Source: Piscicola geometra
Taxonomy: Eukaryota; Annelida; Clitellata; Hirudinida; Piscicolidae
NCBI GenBank assembly: GCA_943735955.1
Contig: OX030955.1
Coordinates: 9,314,647-9,378,646, forward strand
DNA length: 64,000 bases
Reading direction: 5' to 3'
Shown in pieces: positions 12,701 to 31,900 of the stretch. The position numbers and the translations under genes were made by a program. Within the stretch, counting starts at the first letter, position 1. The number at the start of each line of letters is the position of its first letter. The notes beneath the pieces are model-generated. The model did no database searches and had not been told where the DNA came from. It was given only the letters and a program-made list of their open reading frames with translations.

Positions 12701-14078
12701 AACGCACACACACACAAACACACACAAAGTCGCCCTCCCCACCCACACACATAAACACACACAGAGACACATATGAGCACACATAAATACCCCCCCCCAC
12801 ACACACACACACACACACACACCAATTTCCTCCACACAATCAACCCCCCACACATAAACATACAAACACATGCAAACACTGACAGTTTGAGACTCTCGAG
12901 TGAGTCGGTGACCGAGTCGATGTGCTGCTTGAGAGAGGACACCTCGCCGATGATCTTGTTCACCTCCGTGCGAGACATCTGGGGCAGTGAGTGACCCTGC
13001 GTCGAGGTCTGTACGTGTGTGTGTGTGTGTGTTGTCTATTTATAATGCACCAGGACAAGCAACAGTGTGTGTGTATGTGTGTATGTGCATGTGTGTGTGT
13101 GTGCATGTGTGTGTGTAGGCATGTGGAAAAGTAAACTCATCCCTGACCTCCCTTCCCCTTCTTCTTTCATTTCTCCCCTCTCCCTTCTCTCCATTCGATC
13201 CCCGCACCCCTTTCTGACACCTTCCTCCCTCTCTGAACTCCATTCCAATCCCCCACAACCCCTCCCCTTCTTGCCCCCCTCACCCTCCCCGAACCCCCCC
13301 CTGACCTTCCTCTTGATGGCCTCCAGCAAGTACTCCTGACCCCTGACGAAGTACTGGTGCGCAAACTCCAGATCCTCCTTCTCCGTCTTCAGACTGAGTG
13401 AGTCAGACGCCATCACCTTCCGGAAGCCGTCTTTGGTGATGATGATGATGATGATCGGATGATAGTGGTGGTGATGGTGTTGGTGATGGTGGTGGTGATG
13501 ATGGTGGAAATGATAATTATCACGAGTAGTGTGTTAACAGCAAAATATTTTTTACATTTTAATATTTTAATTCTTCAAAATATGATTCAGTAGTAGAGGG
13601 GAGAAGAATGAAAGAGAGAAAGAATGAAGTGCAGAGAAGGAGAAGAAAGAATGAACGAATCAAAAGAGCAGACGTACACATGTTGAGTTGTCGGATGAAG
13701 CTGGAGATGTTGTTGTGTTTGAAGTGCATTGGCAGAATCTCCTTCGAAAACCTCATCTGGTCGCTCACATGGAAACTACGACCAGTCTTGACGGAAGATT
13801 TGTGAATTGTTTGATATTTAAATGAGAATTATAATTGAATATTGAATTTGTTATAAAATAATTTTCGGAGTATTCATCTTGAAATTATATTAAATAATAT
13901 ATTTTAATGTTATATCTAGATATCTTTTGTGGTTAAAGACTGTGGATTTGATTGTAAAAGAACTAACTGCATCCCAATAAATGAGGTCATTTGTTGAAGG
14001 ATCATCCACCAAGGCCCACAACTTTGAGAGGAATGCAGGCACAGAAGTGAAATGCGTTTCAGAAATTTCCATTTTCAT
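9773..14078 (-). CDS. HSF1: Heat shock factor (HSF1-like), complete 438 aa
   Basis: Trimerising activator of heat-shock genes that binds nGAAn repeats in the nucleus. Ten minus-strand exons: 13968-14078 (ATG 14078; a second in-frame ATG at 14072), 13678-13786, 13306-13430, 12884-12978, 12560-12635, 12162-12278, 11793-11998, 11377-11503, 11040-11163 and 9773-9999. Phases close at 1317 nt. The DNA-binding domain covers residues 12-115: [15 protein letters not shown], then [19 protein letters not shown], then [15 protein letters not shown]. The HR-A/B coiled coil follows (about 116-190, with [20 protein letters not shown]). VKQEP at 271-275 matches the consensus for SUMO attachment. A basic KRSR patch and an acidic C-terminus ending EDEL fit a regulatory/activation tail. 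Introns 3 and 4 carry long G/T then C/A tracts. Orthology to HSF1 rather than HSF2/4 is assumed because invertebrates usually have one HSF. Confidence 0.96.
10030..10278 (-). mobile_element. tRNA-derived SINE, copy d (inverted)
   Basis: Reverse-complement full-length copy: poly(T) at 10030-10039, GGTCTATAC, both body palindromes, and the head ending in CCATCCCCGCTCCCC. Lies in the last HSF intron, in the gene's sense orientation. Confidence 0.9.
11510..11596 (+). repeat. (ATGG)n microsatellite
   Basis: ATGG units with one TGGG and one AATA interruption, beside the acceptor of HSF exon 11377-11503. Confidence 0.9.
12306..12410 (+). repeat. GATGATGAC array
   Basis: Imperfect GAT/GAC triplets, 28 bases upstream of HSF exon 12162-12278 on the sense strand. 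Confidence 0.85.
12700..13130 (+). repeat. CA array and GT array flanking HSF exon 4
   Basis: 12704-12835 is CA-rich on the plus strand and follows the exon's donor (sense GT-rich). 13015-13122 is GT-rich on the plus strand and precedes its acceptor (sense CA-rich). The exon itself is 12884-12978. Confidence 0.9.
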
Positions 14079-15977
14079 TGATAGTTTTTAGAATGGATAT
14101 TCTGAAAAATATTTAAGTATTATTTAATTATTAAATTTTAATAGACAATTATATAACTTGGTTTGCAAAAAATTCTAATAAATCGTATTAAAGAATATTT
14201 ATTATAATTTGTAATCTCATTTCATTAAAGCAGCTCAAATGTAATGGTCTATCTTTTCTTTTTTCTAAAAAATTAGTATTAAAATTTGGATGAAAAGCTA
14301 AATAGATTCGATTCAATAACCATAAGAAGATGTTATAAATACTTTGCAGCTTTCAAACAAAAATAATGATTTTACATAAATGAAGAGATATTTAATTCAA
14401 TAAACATCACCCTGAACCTGAGGCGTAAAAGTAGATAAATTGCTAATTTTTTCTCCTCGGTATAACTAAAATGAAACATGTTGGATACGAGCGTTTAATT
14501 TAAATTGATTAAAAAATGGTGTTCAAAGAAATGATAAAACATAAAAATTTTAACGAAACTTTTTTTTAAATAAACTTTTATTTTTATTAATCAACTAAAA
14601 GAGCTGTTGTGTTGGTCCCATGCCAGCAAGGCGATATTGATAAGTTAGAGCGAGACCAACGATCTTGGACACGTTAAAATCACCAAATATTACAAATCAA
14701 AACAAGATCGATGCGTATCAGTAATGCTACGACGATCGAACTCTTCTGAAACCAAAAGAAATACGAGCCCACGGAATCCAAACTGGTCTACCTCGACGTC
14801 TTCCTTCAGATACGGATTCAGATAAATGAATGATTTATAAGATTTTGAATGAAAATACGAATTAAATCTAGTTATGAATTTGTTTGTAATTATTTTAAAA
14901 GTATTTTTGGGCAATATTTTGGTAACAAGAAGTACGAAATAAAAATTGAAACTGTCTTAAGAAGTTTTATTCTGATGATTGAGCACATAATTAGTGACTC
15001 TAACAAGAAAACTCACAAGAGAAACCTTAAGTAGCTCCTTACATTACGTGTAAAAACTAGGTGTGACACACTTTATTAATTAATATTAATAAATACTTTT
15101 TCAAGAAAATATTTAAATACCAACAAAAATATCGTCGAATCTTCAATTTATTTTCTTTAAAACTTTTTTTCACAATTAACTAAGGAAAAGTCAAAGGATA
15201 GTGAGCATATCTAAAAAGGTTTCCTTCTTATGACTAGAGTAATCTTTTTATGTAAAAAATTTAATTGCTTGACTGCAAATGAAACGTCTCGTAGTTTTTT
15301 GGTCATCATAAACAAAGATGATATCCTATGCGACTGCCTTCAGCTATGCACATTTTAGGAAAGCAAAAATATAACAAATCACAAAGCAGATTAGTTAAGA
15401 ATAAGTACCTACTCAAAGAAAATAATCAAGTATTAAGCGTCTATAAAGTTAGAAAATCATAAAAACTTGTTTTGAAAAATCTCAAAGTAAACGATTGTAC
15501 GTGACACGAGCTAGCAGGCGATGGTTTGGGTTTGAAGACACGTCATGATGATGATGATGATGATGACGTCATTCTTACCAAAGTCGATTTTATACTACCA
15601 CCCAATCACTGTATTAAAAACGAAAAATAACCTATTTTAAAACTATTATATAACCAATTTAAAAGTATAGAACCAATAGAATTGTTGCTGTTAACTTTAT
15701 GTGGCAAAATGTGGATTTTTTTCTACAAAATCTAAGATATTATTAAATACTACCAGCTCAGTGCTATGAAAAAATAAATCTAAATACAGCGAAAAGTTTA
15801 CTTACAGGAAAACAGACATATACACAAACATATGCAGTTATATACATACAATTCTTGAGTCGTATGTTGGAAATTGCCTTCTAAAACTAAACCATACAAA
15901 GTGCACACGACTTTCATTACAAAATACATACAATGTATTTAACAATCTTAAATTTTAACACACAAACTTAGTCATTT
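14079..15977. other. intergenic between HSF start and stonin stop
   Basis: AT-rich, no coding signal that I trust; a short GATGATGATGATGATGATGA run at 15545-15565. Contains the HSF promoter and stonin 3' UTR. Confidence 0.6.
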
Positions 15978-20271
<4,294 letters not shown>

Positions 20272-22834
20272 CTAAGCTCACTGCCACAACACTGCTTCTC
20301 ACAAGGTACCACAATGCCGCGCCAAAGAAATTTTCGAGACTCTCAGTTACTCGAAGATGTTTTGTTAATATTAAGTTTTGAAATTTTGAGAATATTTTTA
20401 GTAACCTAAAACAATCGGCATATACTCAGTGCCATAACGTGGTAGTTACAGACAAACGGGTTTTTATAGTTAACCAATAAATGTAAAAACAAGTTCACAT
20501 GTATTCTCAAGCTACAGAAGTAATCTTTTAATTGGTTTAACTTTATATTTCTTGAATAAACGTGGCGAGCTTTCAGTGTACTTGTTTGTTTGGAGAGTTG
20601 TAATGATATTACTGCTGCTGCTGTCTTCAAATCGTTCAATATAAGACTTGCCTATGTCATTTGTGTACAAGGAATATAGGAATGATGATGATGATACTGC
20701 TTGATGGTCATGATTTTGATGATTATAATGTGATTGTTACGGTGGTGGAATCATTTAATTAAGGGGTTTGATAATGATGGTGGATGGAATATGGGGGGTT
20801 CATGTTGGAGAAGGATGATGGCTTTGATGATTAGAGTTTTGTTGTTTCTTGCTGCGGAAAATAATATCTCTTGAAGAAAATATGTCAAAAATTTAGTGTA
20901 AATTTAAATATTAATGATGGGTTATGTGGTGATATTGGTGAGAAAAGTATCAAAGAAGGAAAAACGTATTTTTTTTACAAATATAAATTATGCAATAAAA
21001 CTATGAAAAATTTAACATTTATTCTTTTTCAAATAGTTTATAATTTAGTTTTTTAATTTTTTTTTTCATTTCTTCTTTAAAAAAGTTAATTTGGCCCGCT
21101 ACGCTTATTAGCTCCATTATTTCTTTTTTTTCTCGAGAGAGAACTTCAACTCAGGGAATATTACAAGTCGTAAAGAAAGCAGAAAGAATAAAAAGGAAAT
21201 TAATTCTCATCAAATTATTCTTTTTATCTAATCTGAATAAAAAAATTTTAATATTACCAATTGCTTTGATAGAAGTTTATAATATATTTTTCAACTCGTC
21301 TTTCTATTAATTAAATTCATAAAGAACCGGAACAGTAAAAAGATACAAACTCGAGTTTTAGATACTCATAATATAATTGAGAATAAATCATATAAAAGCT
21401 TTCATTGTCTTTTAGATTTTATAATCTCGAAGGATTTTTAAACGGGCGAAATCAGCAAGCGAACGAGTGTGTCCATTTTATTGTTATGGAGCAATTTTCA
21501 GTATTGCGCTTCAAAGGTTCCCCCGAACGCAATTTCTTTCTCAAATGGTCTTTTTATGATAGCATATTAACACTTACAAGCTTCGTCTTGTAACCTATAG
21601 TTGTACATTTTTAAAATCGTGAAAATTTAAAAGAGTGAATATAAAAACTATATCTTTGGATTTTTAATATTAATGAAATGTAATAACATTTCAAAAATTG
21701 TATTTACTGTTTAATCTGGCCTTTGTAGACCTGTATGGTCTCAAGAACAATCGATTCCTTGTGAAATGGAAAAACTATTCTCATATCGCAACACAATTTA
21801 AGAAGAAAAAGTATTCCTTGAATTCGAAATGACTTCTGTATGTACGCTTGATGTGCCATTAAGTAATCACCATTACAATAAACTGGAGTGTAGCAAGGAC
21901 GCACAATGCTTTTTGCAGGCTTTATCCAGCCAAGCTGAAAGGCATTATGGGCCAATTAATCTTAAGCCATTTTGAATTTAAAAGAGGGGTTTATAAAAAA
22001 TATATTTATTTGTCTAATAATTATTATATTTAATTAAAAATCGTCGTTTTAGGCTTGCAATGCCAATTTTGAAATTGTTTGGAATAAAAAACTCATTTTT
22101 ATTGTTTCAAAAAATATATCAAAATATTATTCCCATTTATTTGAAGATACAAACAATGATAATAATATTAAAAAGTTTAAAGAATATTTCAAATTGATAA
22201 CAGAATGTTTCTTAAATATTTTATTCATATATTTCAAGGTTTAAGTTCAGATAAAGATTTATCCAAAACAAAATTTAAAGAATTACTTAAGAGTTACACA
22301 ATTTCATGTTTAAAATAAAATTATATAAAAATAATGCGCGAAAAAGATGTTTTTTTTTCGCAGAATTTGGCTCTCTTGGAAGCAGAATTCTATATAACTT
22401 ATGCTAATGCGAAAGCTTCGTCTTTTGTTTTGTCGTACGCTCTGGTCGCTGTGGTGTGTGTCCCTTAATGTTGGAGAAAGATACTGTCGAAATCCTGAAT
22501 TTTGAAACTAAAAAGTATTTGATGAGAATTCGGAAGATTTCCGTTTGGTTTTGAATTCTTCATATCTCCAAGAGGATTTTATCTTTTCATCTCTATCGCC
22601 ATTTGGGAATTTTGAAGATGTTTATAGTTGAAACTGTTAGTTGAAGATTAGTTAAAGTATTTCAAAGATAAAAACAAAGAAAAAAAATTCACAAAACTGT
22701 TTTTCTTGAGTATGATTGTAAGAAAACTAGGTACACTTCTGCGAGATAATTTTAAAGATTGAAGAAACACACTCATAATAAAAACTAAAACACAATTAAA
22801 CTTTCAAAAGCACCAAGCACCCAAGTGCTGAAGG
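20272..22834. other. divergent intergenic region between stonin and stomatin
   Basis: AT-rich; start codons 2.6 kb apart on opposite strands. Short open frames at 21405-21593 (+) and 21704-21955 (-) match nothing I know. Confidence 0.55.
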
Positions 22835-22841
22835 TATAAAA
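22835..22841 (+). promoter_or_regulatory. candidate TATA box of the stomatin gene
   Basis: TATAAAA about 64 bases upstream of the first in-frame ATG of the stomatin gene. In an AT-rich genome such a match can be chance. Confidence 0.3.
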
Positions 22842-22904
22842 CCACAAAGAATTCAAGAGTTGAAGGCATAACCCTCTTGAAGCCAGAACCCCTCTCGCTT
22901 CCCG

Positions 22905-25900
22905 ATGATGCTGGCTTGTGTGGAGGTGAGCAGCAAAAAAGCCATGCTGGGGGCGCCTGCCTCCTCGGTGCAGCCTGACAGCAGAGCCAAAGTTATTGGA
23001 GGTGAGTCAATGCATTAATTTCTCTTTTGTGTAAATTAGTCAACTATTCTCTTGTTGAATTGTCTGATATGGTTATTTGTTGAAATTCAGTTACTTGTTG
23101 AATTCTTCAATTATGTTTTTTGTTGAAATGTTGTGCTTTGTTGAATGGTTCAATTAGGTTATTTCTTGGAAGTTCGTGTATTGAGTATAGTTTAGTTAAC
23201 CTGAGATTGGTTAAAACGATAGAAAATGGAATGTTTAAAGTATTGATTGGTTCGTCGATTTATAGTTATCTTGCTGGATTCTTGGCTGAAGAATTAATTT
23301 TTAAATATTTAAAAAGTATATTTTATCGGATTTTATATTCAAAAAATGTAAGTAGTAAATTCTGCAAGAGTCGGCAACCTGCTATGACACATGATATGTC
23401 ACTTTTAAATAATATTTTTCTTTTTTAAATTAAACTTTTAAAAACTTTAAACTTCATTTTATTTTTAAAATCTTAAAAGTTATTTATTCTCCGTTTTCAT
23501 CGAGCCAAAAGTATCAATGAAAATAAATTATTTTTTATACTTTTTGTGAGTCTTTATTGGAATTCCTTTTTGAATAAAAAAGCTGATACATCACTTCCAC
23601 TGGTGACGAAATACTTTAATTTAAAAGTCTTGAAAGTCTTCGCAAGGCCGTGCAACGTATATGGAAGTTTGTAGACTTTGAAGCAGGATCACTTTGTCAG
23701 CTTAAGACTCAACAAAAATGTGCTTTTTAAATTTTAAACTTGAATTTCTAAGGCTTAAACAAATTTTTTTTCTGTATTTTATTTCCAATTATGCCCATTA
23801 TAATTTCTTGGAAATTTGAGTGAATGATTTATTAAAACCCATGTTTCCACATTTCTTCACGGCATGTATTTTAACCAAGTTCCTGAAATTTTCTAAAAAT
23901 CGATTGAAAATCCCTCAAGAGCACAGCCGGGTGTGTGTAGCAGTCATATGTCAAAAGGACGTTGGCAAGGCAACCACCACCTTTCAAGCAGTTTCTTAAT
24001 GTCATGGCGTCAGCTTAAAGACATTTTCAAAAGGCTTTTCCGATTAATTAATAGCTTCTTTTTTGAAAAGTTTGCCAAAAGCGCAGTGTTTCAGTGACAG
24101 TGAAGTGTCTCATTTGGTTTCATAACTCGATTCGTTTTTCACGTTTTAATGTTTTTTTAATTAATTCTTTCAAGATACTTAAAATCAAAGTTCTTTAAAA
24201 TAAATTAAATATATAACTATAAGCTTGCATAATTACTTTGAAAAAGGTGACATTTTCAATCTATTTTAGCCATCTTTGCTCATCCAATCAATATTCTCCT
24301 TCCGTTTCCACGTCACACAACCGGAACCCTTTTCACTTGTTTATTTTTATTAAAATAAAAAACTGATTAACTAAAGTTGTACAGTTATGTTTTAAATTTT
24401 TTTTTATATCTTTTAATTTTAAACAATCTTTTTGTTCTTTTTCTTAGTGTTTCTTAGTTTAAATTAAAATTTATTACCAGCATTTTTATTTTTAAAAAAC
24501 CTATTTTAAATAGTAAATTCAACGTCAATTCATCAGACACCTAATCAGCATTCCAAATTCCTCGCACCCGTCCAAGCATCCATCAAGCACGCATCGACCA
24601 CCAAGCCCCAATCTCCTCGAACAAAGACGCATGATCTCGCGCCATTTTGTGAATTATCATCTTTTTATCTGCTTCGCTGAATGACCAGAAGAGTATTTGT
24701 ATTTATATACTTTTATGCCAACTATCGAGACGAAATATATCATAAAAAATGTATTCTATTAAATTTGTACACCAATAATTTTTTACCCAGTTTGTACATG
24801 TATAATGTTAAAATCAATATACATCTATAAATATCACCTTTTAAAAATTCAATTTAATAAAGTGACCTTTAAATCCTGAAAGGCCATTAATCTTGCCATT
24901 GGAATTATCTTTAGGAACAGGCAATTACACGTAACACCTACGATGCGTTTTAGAGGCTTGGTCGGGCGTACGGCCACATAAAATTACGCCCTCAAACATG
25001 ACCTGAATGCATTGTTTTCTTACAACTTGCTCTAGACGAAGTCTTTGGGGTTTAATAATTTTTTTAATTTTTATTTCGCCTTTCGGAAAATACTACGGGG
25101 TTTGCTTGTCTTTTATCAAACGATTTTGAAAATATATAAAAAGTGCTAAATAATCTTAAAATTTTCAATAAATGGTTAAAAAAATTATAATTTACTGTGA
25201 GTGATTTATTAGATAAGAATGATAGATGGCTTCTCTGGCGGATGGAAGGATACATTTTATTAAGAAAAGCAGAAAATTATATCGATCGTAATTGCTTTAT
25301 AAGTCATAGGCATTAACAAAAAATCACAGCTGAATATATTTATAAAATAGATTATTACTTATCATAGAAATGTTAAAAACTGAAACGTAAATTTAAATTT
25401 TTAAACCAGGGGCGCGTTTCCAGAAAAGCTTCAGGTGGAATTTTATTTTAAAGAATGCGAATGTGGGGTGGAAAGAAGTCAACGCACATATTTCTTCTTT
25501 TCCTTTCGGCTGCCCCATTAGGAGTCTCCCCAGGGAATGTTTCTCTCCATATTTTTCTATTTCTGCATCTTCTTCTTTTGCTCCCATTTCTTTCATATTT
25601 TCATTCACTTCATCCATGTACCTCTTATTTAATCTTCTTTTTACTTTTCTTGAGACTCTACCTTTAGTAATCTTCTTTCAATACAGGTCATCACACTTCT
25701 TTTCACGTTTCCAAACCATCTCAAACGTGTTTCTCTCACTTAGTCACAAAACGTCTTACCTGCTTGTCTCTCTAATATATGATATATTTAAAAAAAGGTT
25801 TTAGTTCATTCTGCTTTTCTCTGTTCTTTCACATCAGGATTCTCAAAGCAAACAAAGGGTCTGTGGTGCTCTTTATTGGCATAAACCCATACTTGTGCTC

Positions 25901-28900
25901 GCCTATGCTAACCTTTTCTCTTAGTCTGCTTCCATTATTTTCCCACATACTTTTTGAGTTTGGCTGGTCAATCTTTTGTCTCAGTAATCCCCACACGTTT
26001 GTACATCTCTTTTCTTGAATATTGGCACCTACACATTCTTCACTATTCTTTCAGCATTTTTTACCCTTCAATAATCCTATTAAAAGTATTTTCAAATTCT
26101 CTTCTTTAGACCTCTACCAATATTTCCTATGGCCTACCCGACTTATTATCATTCATCTACCTAATTGCTGTTTTGACTTATCCCTTACTAATCTCGTTCA
26201 CTTTTTTTTCAAGCAACTATCTTTCTTCCAGCCTCATATTTTTTCCATTTTTTCATTCATAAATGGTTCAAAAAATTTTCTTTCATCTTCTTAAAACACT
26301 CTCCTCACTGGTCAAAACATTCTCATTACTATCCTTTGTTGTTCCTTCTTACCGTTCATCTTTCCCAGCCTGTCCTTTCTCTTTGGTAAGCAGGTACTAT
26401 TACTTTCAATCTAATTTTTTGCTGAACCTCTCATACAACTCCTCTTACAACTTTTCATTAGCCTTTGGGGACATGCATCTTCATCTGTGTCTGTTTCAAC
26501 TTTAACTGATGCTTACTGTCATTCGATAATCTCTTCTCCAATTTGCTGTACTTCTTCATTCCACCAGCTTGTGGAAGCAGAATGCAAGGAATAATGCTGC
26601 TGTCGAATCCGGAAGATTGTTAATCAATTGAATAAATAATAATAATAATAATAATGCCAGGTGTGGGTTATAGATTAAGAACTGAAATAAAAGGTAAGTG
26701 GCCATAATTATCATTGTATTACTATTTATAGACGTTTAATAATTGGTAATTGCTTCGTCAATAAGTTAATTGATTGGTAACTGCTTCGTAAATGAGTTAA
26801 TTGATTTGTAATTGCATCGCCAATGCCTTAATTAACGGTCTTGTTACGTGACACGACGACGTACCATTAATTTGAAGACACCGTTACTGAAACATTCGAA
26901 TGTGGAAGTCGCCGAGAGTAATCAAGTGTGATTACAACACTCAGAATAGAAATGCAGGGCACGCATGAAACTGAGAAGAATGTTATGTCGAATCATGCTT
27001 TTTTTCTGTTTAATCATCTTTTATGCTACTCGTAGTTTTGGAAATCTCCCAATAAATTGTAAATATCGAAGATGGTGAATATTTATAAACATATTTTGTA
27101 CATTTTTTAAATCTAGTTTTACAAAATAGTTTTCGATTTATCCGTCTTGAGTCAATACTTCAAATCAATACATAAAGCAAGAACTTATTTGCCATTGACA
27201 AACATCGACATTTTACGGCGTGTAGTGGCAATAAAAAGAGACATCATTGACTCTGAAATAAGATTAAGAAATCTAATGGATATTTATCACATAGTTCTTA
27301 TTCAAGGTAACAAACAACTTTATTTTTACTTGATAGAAAACAATGCTTTCAGCTGTTTTCTCTAAATGTCCAAACTATAAAAAAAATCAATTTTTTTAAA
27401 ACGTAAGAAACCCTGATTGAAATTAATTTTCATTTCTTCTCAGCAAATGACGGAGAGGGTCTCGGTGGTTGCGGGTCAATCCTCACTTTCTTCTCGTGGG
27501 TTCTTGTTGCCTTAACATTCCCTCTCTCCATGTGCGTCTGCCTCAAGGTTCGTTTGCTAATATTAATTTAATTAATCCTAATTAAATCATTATTTATTAA
27601 TCTAGAAGATTAAAATATTTGCTGACTATTCGCAATTATTTGTAACATTTCATAAATTGTGAAGCTTTTCACTTATTGATTAAATTCAAAGATACATTTA
27701 TTTTGTAATGGCGATACTTAAAATAGAAAAATCTAAATTTCAAAAAAAAAAATTCTTTTTTTTTTTTATTTGTTTTCAGAAGAGCTGTATTTGTTTGAAC
27801 AAAAAACTAGTCAGATTAACGCGCTGATAAAAAACAGAAATAACCACCATAGTTTTAACATATAAGGGGAGGTTGCACAAGGTGGAACGAATTTTACAAG
27901 TAGCCTCATAGCCCAATTCTATAACCAATAATATAAATTAAAATTTATCTAGCCATTATATTGATTCTTTGTCTATCTATATCAATTTTAAAATAGAATA
28001 TAGAGACGAAAAATGAACACTCAAAAATTCCATCTTGAGCAACTGGGTTCCCGAAATGGAATGCTTACTTGACTAAGATTAAATATTATTTTATGTCATA
28101 AAAATTGCAATTTAAACGTTTTAATTATTATCAGACTATCCTAATTATCTTGAGAAATTCTTTTTTCTACTCACTTAATACTAATAATTCTAAAATATAT
28201 TTATTTATTCTGGAATACGTAGTCTTCCAGTTCCTTCTCAAAAGCGTCATCAAATGTCTTTTAAAGAGGTTTCAAAAAAATTGTTAGAAATTTTATTTTT
28301 TAAGTAAGTTGTGCAGATCAATGCTATTTTGGAATAACATAAGTTAAACTCGCTTTACACAGAGAAATTTCTTCATTTCGCCGCTGCAATCATTTCCCGT
28401 ACAAACCTCTAGTTTACAGAGACTAATGAGACGAAAGTTTAAAACTATTCAAATTTGAGATTTAGCTAAAAATAGAACATACTTGTGTCAAAGCTGATGA
28501 ATACTAACAGTTTTTCATATAAAACAAGTAAATTGTTTTTTACAATTTATTTTCAATAGTCTATTTAGAATATATACTTTATATAGTCTATTATACTTTT
28601 TATAGTATATTATACTTCATATAGTATATTATACTTTATATAGTCTATTATACTTTATATAGTCTATTATACTTTATATAGTCTATTATACTTTTTATAG
28701 TATATTATACTTCATATAGTCTATTATACTTTTTATAGTATATTATACTTCATATAGTCTATTATACTTTTTATAGTCTATTATACTTTATATAGTCTAT
28801 ATAGATTTTTCAGAGCGCTACCATCATCTCCCGAGGTGGACAAATGCCAGAGACAGATTTATCAATGTCTACAATCTCTTCCTACGTTTCATCTTAAACA

Positions 28901-31900
28901 ACTATTCATGTTCCGTGTTCCATCTTGGGCAACTATGACCATGCTATGACCATCTATTTTTATTAGATGGGCGGAAGTGACCATCTATTGTTACAACAGG
29001 CTAATCACTCATTTATTAATTTTACTAATTGCACATAATGAAACTGTAGCGCATCAACTAATGAATAATAATATAAGAAAATGTATCTTCTTTCGATGTT
29101 GACGATAAAACAGCAAAACGTGATCTTCCATCGTTTTAACTATTCTTCAAAAAATAAGTTTATCAATTATTATAAGTGAACGAGACAACTCTCAGAAACG
29201 AAACCAACATACAAATAAGCTTAGAAAATTAATGCATAAATAAAAAATATATATACATTTTTCATATATATTGCATAGCTGTAAAAATCTCGTTCCATCT
29301 TAGGAACTGCTTCATTTTGAGCTACCTCTCTCTAATATTTAAATTCATATCGGGTTCTACCTTCAAATGTACTTTCATATATCATATTCCAACTAGTCTT
29401 AATGATATTAGCGACATAAAATGAATAAATTTAACATTTTCTAATAAATTTTTGTGAATTTTTGTATGTCTTGACCATAAATAAAGCAAAAATAAGTTGC
29501 AAAAATGTCAGTAAAAACGGTTATTGCTTTTTTATCTTGATGGCAATCAGGGCTGCTTATTGATATGCAGTCATGACATTTTTCAAACAAAACAATAAAA
29601 AAGCCAACGGCTAAATTCGTTTTTCCGGTCTGTAAAACTGCCGATAAATTGTCAGTTGATAAATTATTTTAAAAACTCGTAACCTCTTTAGAGTTTTTAC
29701 AAATAGATTATTTCGCAGTTACCAGTTTCATTGTTACCGGAATCATTGCAAAGTTTGTTTACTTTACCCTTCGCAAGTTTATGAGATAAAGCTGCCATTA
29801 TAGCCCTGACAGATTGGAAAGCATGGTCAGTAATGACATTCAACTGAAAAATGTTGCTGTTAGTGTGAAAAACGAAGAACCAGATTTTGGCGATGATAAG
29901 AATGTGCTGTAAAACTCTCTAAGAGAAGAAAAAAACTCAAATAAGATTTGTTACACGACTGAGGTCATCGACAAATAGATTTGACACGAATGCTTTGTTC
30001 CTCGTCGTTAAAAAGAAGGTTTTATGCAAAATACAAAGGGGAAAAAATTGTTTGTTGTTTTTAAAAAAACAAATTTAGGTAAATATAACTATTTTATTGT
30101 TAAAATTACTTAATAAAAATGGCTAAAGAAGTTTCATTTCCCTTTCTAGGTCTGAAAACAACAGAAAGAGTAGCCTATATGAATTAAATGGAAAAAAAAT
30201 TATATAAAAGATTCAAATAATTTTTTAAATAAATTAAATAAGACTCCTGCGAGTTCAGGTAAACCCCTGTGAACCCGCAAGAAAGCATTACTGCAAACCA
30301 TTCTCTGTTTAAATATTTATTTCTAAACCCTGTAGCACAATACCGCCTCATCACATGTGAGCAACATCACACACACACATTTTCCCATACACATTACACC
30401 CATTCTACCACACGACCACAGCACATCACTTCAACGTCACCCAACTATCATATCATACCATAGGATTCCTATGCACACCCCACACGCACACACAGGTGGT
30501 GCAAGAGTACGAAAGAGCAGTGATCTTCCGACTGGGGAGACTCTCTTTTGGAGGAGCCAAGGGACCTGGTGAACTCTTTTTAATTCAAATTTACTTTTAG
30601 TTTTTTTTTTCGAAAAATATTATGTGTGGTCTCGCATTCATGACTCAATCTGCCCTCGTATAAATAAATAAATGTATTTATTTATATCAACTTTCTGCAA
30701 ACGCTTTTGGACTCATCTTAAAGGAGAAAACATTGATTTTTCAACATTTGAAAAATATTCAAAGATATTTGAAAACTATTTCATTTAGTGTATACCAAAT
30801 CTTCTCGAATTTCTCTGCTGTCCTTGAGGGACGTTTTGTGTCGTATACTTTCGTAGCTTTCAAAGCATTGGTTGAAATAAATAAAAAATGTAAAAAATAA
30901 AAAACGATATAAAGGAAGTTTTATGATTGAGCAAGAATATTTCCGACATATAATCCAAGCCTATGGACTTTAGCAAAAACTGTTATAAAGACTGAATAAA
31001 CAACCTTGGTTTTTTTACTTTAAAAAATGTTTTCAATACGCTTGGTTGAAGCTAGTGAACATCTAATGTCTACGGTGAAACAACAGGCAAAGATAGATAG
31101 ATAGATAAAACTGATAGATCCTCTTATTTTAAATTTTCAAACAACGATTTCATTCATGTAGCGAAAAAGTTGAAAATGCTCCGACGCATTTCAAAGGCAT
31201 ATCCTAAAAGCTTCTAATTCGTAATATATATTATTAACTGTCTCTTAATAAAAATTATCTTTTCAATTAAATTTTTTTTTGAATACACACACACACACAT
31301 ACACACACAAAAACACACACACACACACACACACACATACACAAACACACACACACACTCACACACACACACACACACATACAGGAATCTTCTTCGTGCT
31401 TCCGTGCATAGACACTTACACGAAGGTTGATCTGAGAACAGTCACTTTTGATGTGCCGCCGCAAGAAGTCAGCCATTATTCATCCCTGCATATTCTATCG
31501 TCGTCCTGATGTATTTATCTCTTTTTCTGGTTTATGTTGTAAAATGCTATTTATAAAAAGTAATATTCTTTTAAAATTAAAGTTTACATTTTGTATAGCT
31601 AAATGTTATTTTCTGTGGAAATTTTAGAACTGTAAATAAACCGTTTTTTGATTTTTTTTCTCAAAAACATAACAAAAAGTGTTCTGTTCATCGTAAAATT
31701 TTCAAACAAATGTTCTAACCCTACCTATAAGCCTTATCTTACCCATAACCCTAACTCTACTCATAACTCAAACATAACTTTTTATTTTCAAAAATATAAA
31801 GATATGGGATCACAGGAAATTTTCACTAAATATACCTAAAAATGAATAATTTCACGGAAACTATAATTCAGGGTTTTAAATATTGATTTTCAACGCACTT

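Noticed and set aside
21704..21955. 83-codon minus-strand frame between stonin and stomatin
   Set aside because: Not recognised, no neighbouring exons in phase; could be chance or repeat-derived.
25455..26505. Plus-strand frames in stomatin intron 1
   Set aside because: They are antisense to a decayed RTE-like element whose minus-strand blocks are recognisable.
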